DNA of 64,000 nt from Andrena cerasifolii. Its lineage: Eukaryota > Arthropoda > Insecta > Hymenoptera > Andrenidae. Each line of letters starts with the position of its first letter. Position 1 is the first letter of the stretch. The position numbers and the translations under genes are program-made. Of the stretch, positions 61,600-64,000 are shown in pieces. The notes beneath the pieces were generated by a model. That model had not been told where the DNA came from, made no database searches, and saw nothing but the letters and a program-made list of their open reading frames with translations. Where the stretch lies: the NCBI RefSeq assembly GCF_050908995.1, contig NC_135119.1:15252001-15316000 (forward strand). The letters run 5' to 3'.

Positions 61600-62120
61600 C
61601 TGCAAAAACAGTTCGACAAATTAATTTTAGGGTTGGCAGGCTGTTTTATTGTATCTTGAACTATTATTCGGAATTTTTCTGTGACAGTGAAAAAAAAGAT
61701 GGCAGATACAAAAAGAGCGTTGAAAAATAATCGGGTGGCCCTGGCGTTGACGAGAAGTACTGTAAGGTTTATCCGAAACACAAAAAAGAAAAGGGATTCT
61801 TAATCTATATGAATGTGGCTATCGATGATAGTAGATTTATTAATAAATATAAAAAAAGATAAGGTCGATTTTTAAACTTTTTTTTCGTGAGCTTGTAATG
61901 AAAATTAAAAAAACCGTTTGTTTTAAAAAAAAAGTTTAAAAATTTACCTTTACTATTCTTTTCGCTATTCTAACCAAATACATTTCTTGTTCAAAACGAC
62001 GAAACGCGTCAGTTAGCAAACTAATCCTTCTAGCTTCCCAAAAAAACTCAAGTTGTTTGGACCGATTCTAAAAAAGTTATGCGATTTTAAAAAGTGTCCG
62101 AATATTAATGCGAGTCACTG
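61600..62120. mobile_element. partial Tc1/mariner-like relic
   Basis: An AT-rich island ends with a tip that reversed reads CAGTGACTCGCATTAATATT, followed by TA at 62121-62122. Tips of this kind occur in Tc1-like elements. No matching left end was found, so the left limit is approximate and the copy is broken. No transposase could be recognised. Confidence 0.4.
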
Positions 62121-62122
62121 TA

Positions 62123-64000
62123 GTAGGTATTCCTTACATAACCGAGCCTACGAGACTGTCAAACGATACGTGTAACTTACCCGCGCGCAAGGAACACGCT
62201 TTAATTCGGAACCATTAGCGCGCGGCGAATCGATTGCGATTTTCTATCGACCCGCACGGACTTTTTGAAAAATGAGACGCTCTCCTGCTCTCAAAAGTGG
62301 TCCTAAAACGCTTGAAAAAATGCCGACAATGTGAATCCATTAATCTTGACGGCTCGCGCTGCCGTCAGCTCTTTCTTCTTTTCTCTCTATCTTGCTCCCT
62401 GGACCTGCGTGCCTCCGGGACATCCCTTTGCACTTACCACCTGGAACAACAACAACAACGCTTTTCCAGTAGGCTCTGCCTCGCGCAACCATTTACTTTC
62501 CATTTCGTTGCTCGCGACAGCGTTCGTTTCTTGCTCGTCCCTGTACCAACGTAGCTGACGCGCGGTAGCTTACTGGAAGCTGTGCAATTATAGAAACGTT
62601 GAATGCAAAAATACACGCTTTCCAGGCAGAATTACTATCGAGTCTTCATATAAAGACATCATCACCACGCACATTTCAAACGCTTGAGACAACCACTCGA
62701 CGCTACTCGCCGCTATCCCCTTTATCTATCATAGGCTGACTCCGCAAGGTAACATCCTTTACGTCTGTCTATTCCCTCTCACAACAATCAATACAGATTT
62801 CCTCGGATCAGAGTCCTCCACCCAGTTAAGTAAGTTTGCCGCTTCTGGCCCGTTACTCTTTTAGTTTGTTCCATTTGAAAGATGAGAGATCCTCGAGGCC
62901 CTTGCAGAGCCAGAGGCGAGTTGAGGAAATTTCAGTAGGTCGTTTCGAAGCAATTAGCCCTGAAAACGTTTCTGGCTCGACATCTGGGTTCGGGGGCCCT
63001 TTTCGTACAATGCGGCAGCGTTTTCGGTGTATGCAAACTGTCTTCCAGAAGACGAGGGCGCAGGGCGTCGAATGGTAATTGTCGGAGTCACGGATGCTGG
63101 CCGACCTTAACCCAGTTACCTCCTTCTTTCTTCTGCTCCAGGCGGTAATCAGCGTCCAAGGGGCGTTTACACGCTTCTCCCCTTACAGTCGATCTTCTTG
63201 CCCTCCGTTCAGACGGTTGGCAGCGCTGAATCTTTAAAAATATGTCACTCAATTCCTAAACTTGCTCACACCTTGGCTCTTCTATCGATACCTATTACCT
63301 TCTAGCCTACTGGATTCTTTGGTTCTATCTGCGTGTTTTGTCTGCACCCAGCATCCTGCTCGCCAGCGCGGCGTCCTCGACCTGTTTTAGTCCCCTCGAA
63401 GATCTACTCGCGCAAGTGGCTTGCGACAGGGAAACTCAGCTAGCGAACTTCTGGGCTTGCTCGAGGAAGGATGTCACGATCGTCTAGAGAGGAGGATCGT
63501 CGCTAACGACTTCGCGAGTCGACCGCGAAAGGTGATGAATCACTTTTACGACTCACTCGGCCATTCTTCCTCGTCCGAGGAGCTCGACTGCCGACGTAAG
63601 CTGCTATAAATGCGCCTTTTTCCTGGCAGGCCCGGGATCCTTTGAACGCATCGCCGGAAGAGAGACTGGTCGGTGCACGCAAATTGCTTTCAAGCGGCGA
63701 TGTCAGGTGGTAATTGCTCGCAGGTCGCGGGTCAGGGGTCGCGTTAACGTCCTTACCGTCCACGTAGACCGATAATTACCCCGCTTCTGGCCCCGCTTTT
63801 CTATCGTTTTTCTTCGCGCCGCGTAAGTGGAACTACTGTTGATCAAGCAGCTGAGAGACTTTCACTCGGCGAAGGATCTTCGTGTTTGCGGACGCCACCG
63901 TGCTTCTTCTTCTGCTGTCGTCGCGTCGGTCGCCAGGCTTCTTCCTCGCTCTGGTAAAAACACGTGTCCCTCTTGTCGAAATCGTGTTCCTCCTGATTGC
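62123..64000. other. intergenic DNA to the right edge, no gene seen
   Basis: Unique-looking DNA with scattered short frames. By Hox order Dfd should lie further right, but no Dfd exon could be recognised before the edge. Confidence 0.45.

Noticed and set aside
57763..64000. Possible first exon of Deformed
   Set aside because: Expected by gene order, but no Dfd-like N-terminus was found in any frame before the edge.
1..64000. CRISPR arrays, bacterial operons or tRNA genes
   Set aside because: No spaced direct repeats of CRISPR type, no bacterial gene layout and no convincing tRNA cloverleaf; the window is animal DNA.

Overview
This window is a piece of an insect Hox cluster. It holds the homeobox exon of Sex combs reduced (Scr, plus strand, 13511-13815) and, 30 kb further on the same strand, the microRNA gene mir-10 (about 44264-44341). 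The order Scr > mir-10 on one strand is the ancestral arrangement, in which mir-10 lies between Scr and Deformed. Upstream Scr exons are expected beyond the left edge and Dfd beyond the right edge; neither is seen here. The Scr homeodomain and C-terminal tail place the host among the insects. Moderate GC with AT-rich transposon islands would suit a hymenopteran such as an ant, but this is an inference.

Layout. 1-13510 is the 3' part of a large Scr intron, broken by several short DNA transposons. 13511-13815 is the terminal coding exon. About 13816-16700 is the likely 3' UTR; it holds three candidate poly(A) signals, a Pumilio-type site and one 8-mer seed match for each arm of miR-10. 16700-44263 is intergenic DNA with many non-autonomous transposons. 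mir-10 follows, then 44342-64000 is intergenic DNA toward the presumed Dfd gene, again with transposon islands. No other protein-coding gene could be supported. Most open frames are short, overlap on both strands and look like chance openness in GC-rich DNA.

Mobile DNA. The window carries about 20 non-autonomous elements, many with readable terminal inverted repeats (TIRs) and target-site duplications (TSDs). They fall into groups: (a) TA-flanked elements starting GGGKAG, six copies, some nested or abutting; (b) hAT-type elements with 8-bp duplications, three copies; (c) TTAA-flanked elements, five copies in three families; (d) elements starting CAAG and flanked by TTA or TAA, four copies in three sequence families; (e) several small fold-back elements. 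No transposase is encoded, so all would depend on proteins made elsewhere.

How the parts work together. Scr encodes a Hox transcription factor for labial and prothoracic identity. mir-10 is a Hox-cluster microRNA, and its predicted sites in the Scr 3' UTR suggest direct local feedback. A 24-codon open extension with coding-like codon use follows the Scr stop codon and deserves a check for stop-codon readthrough.
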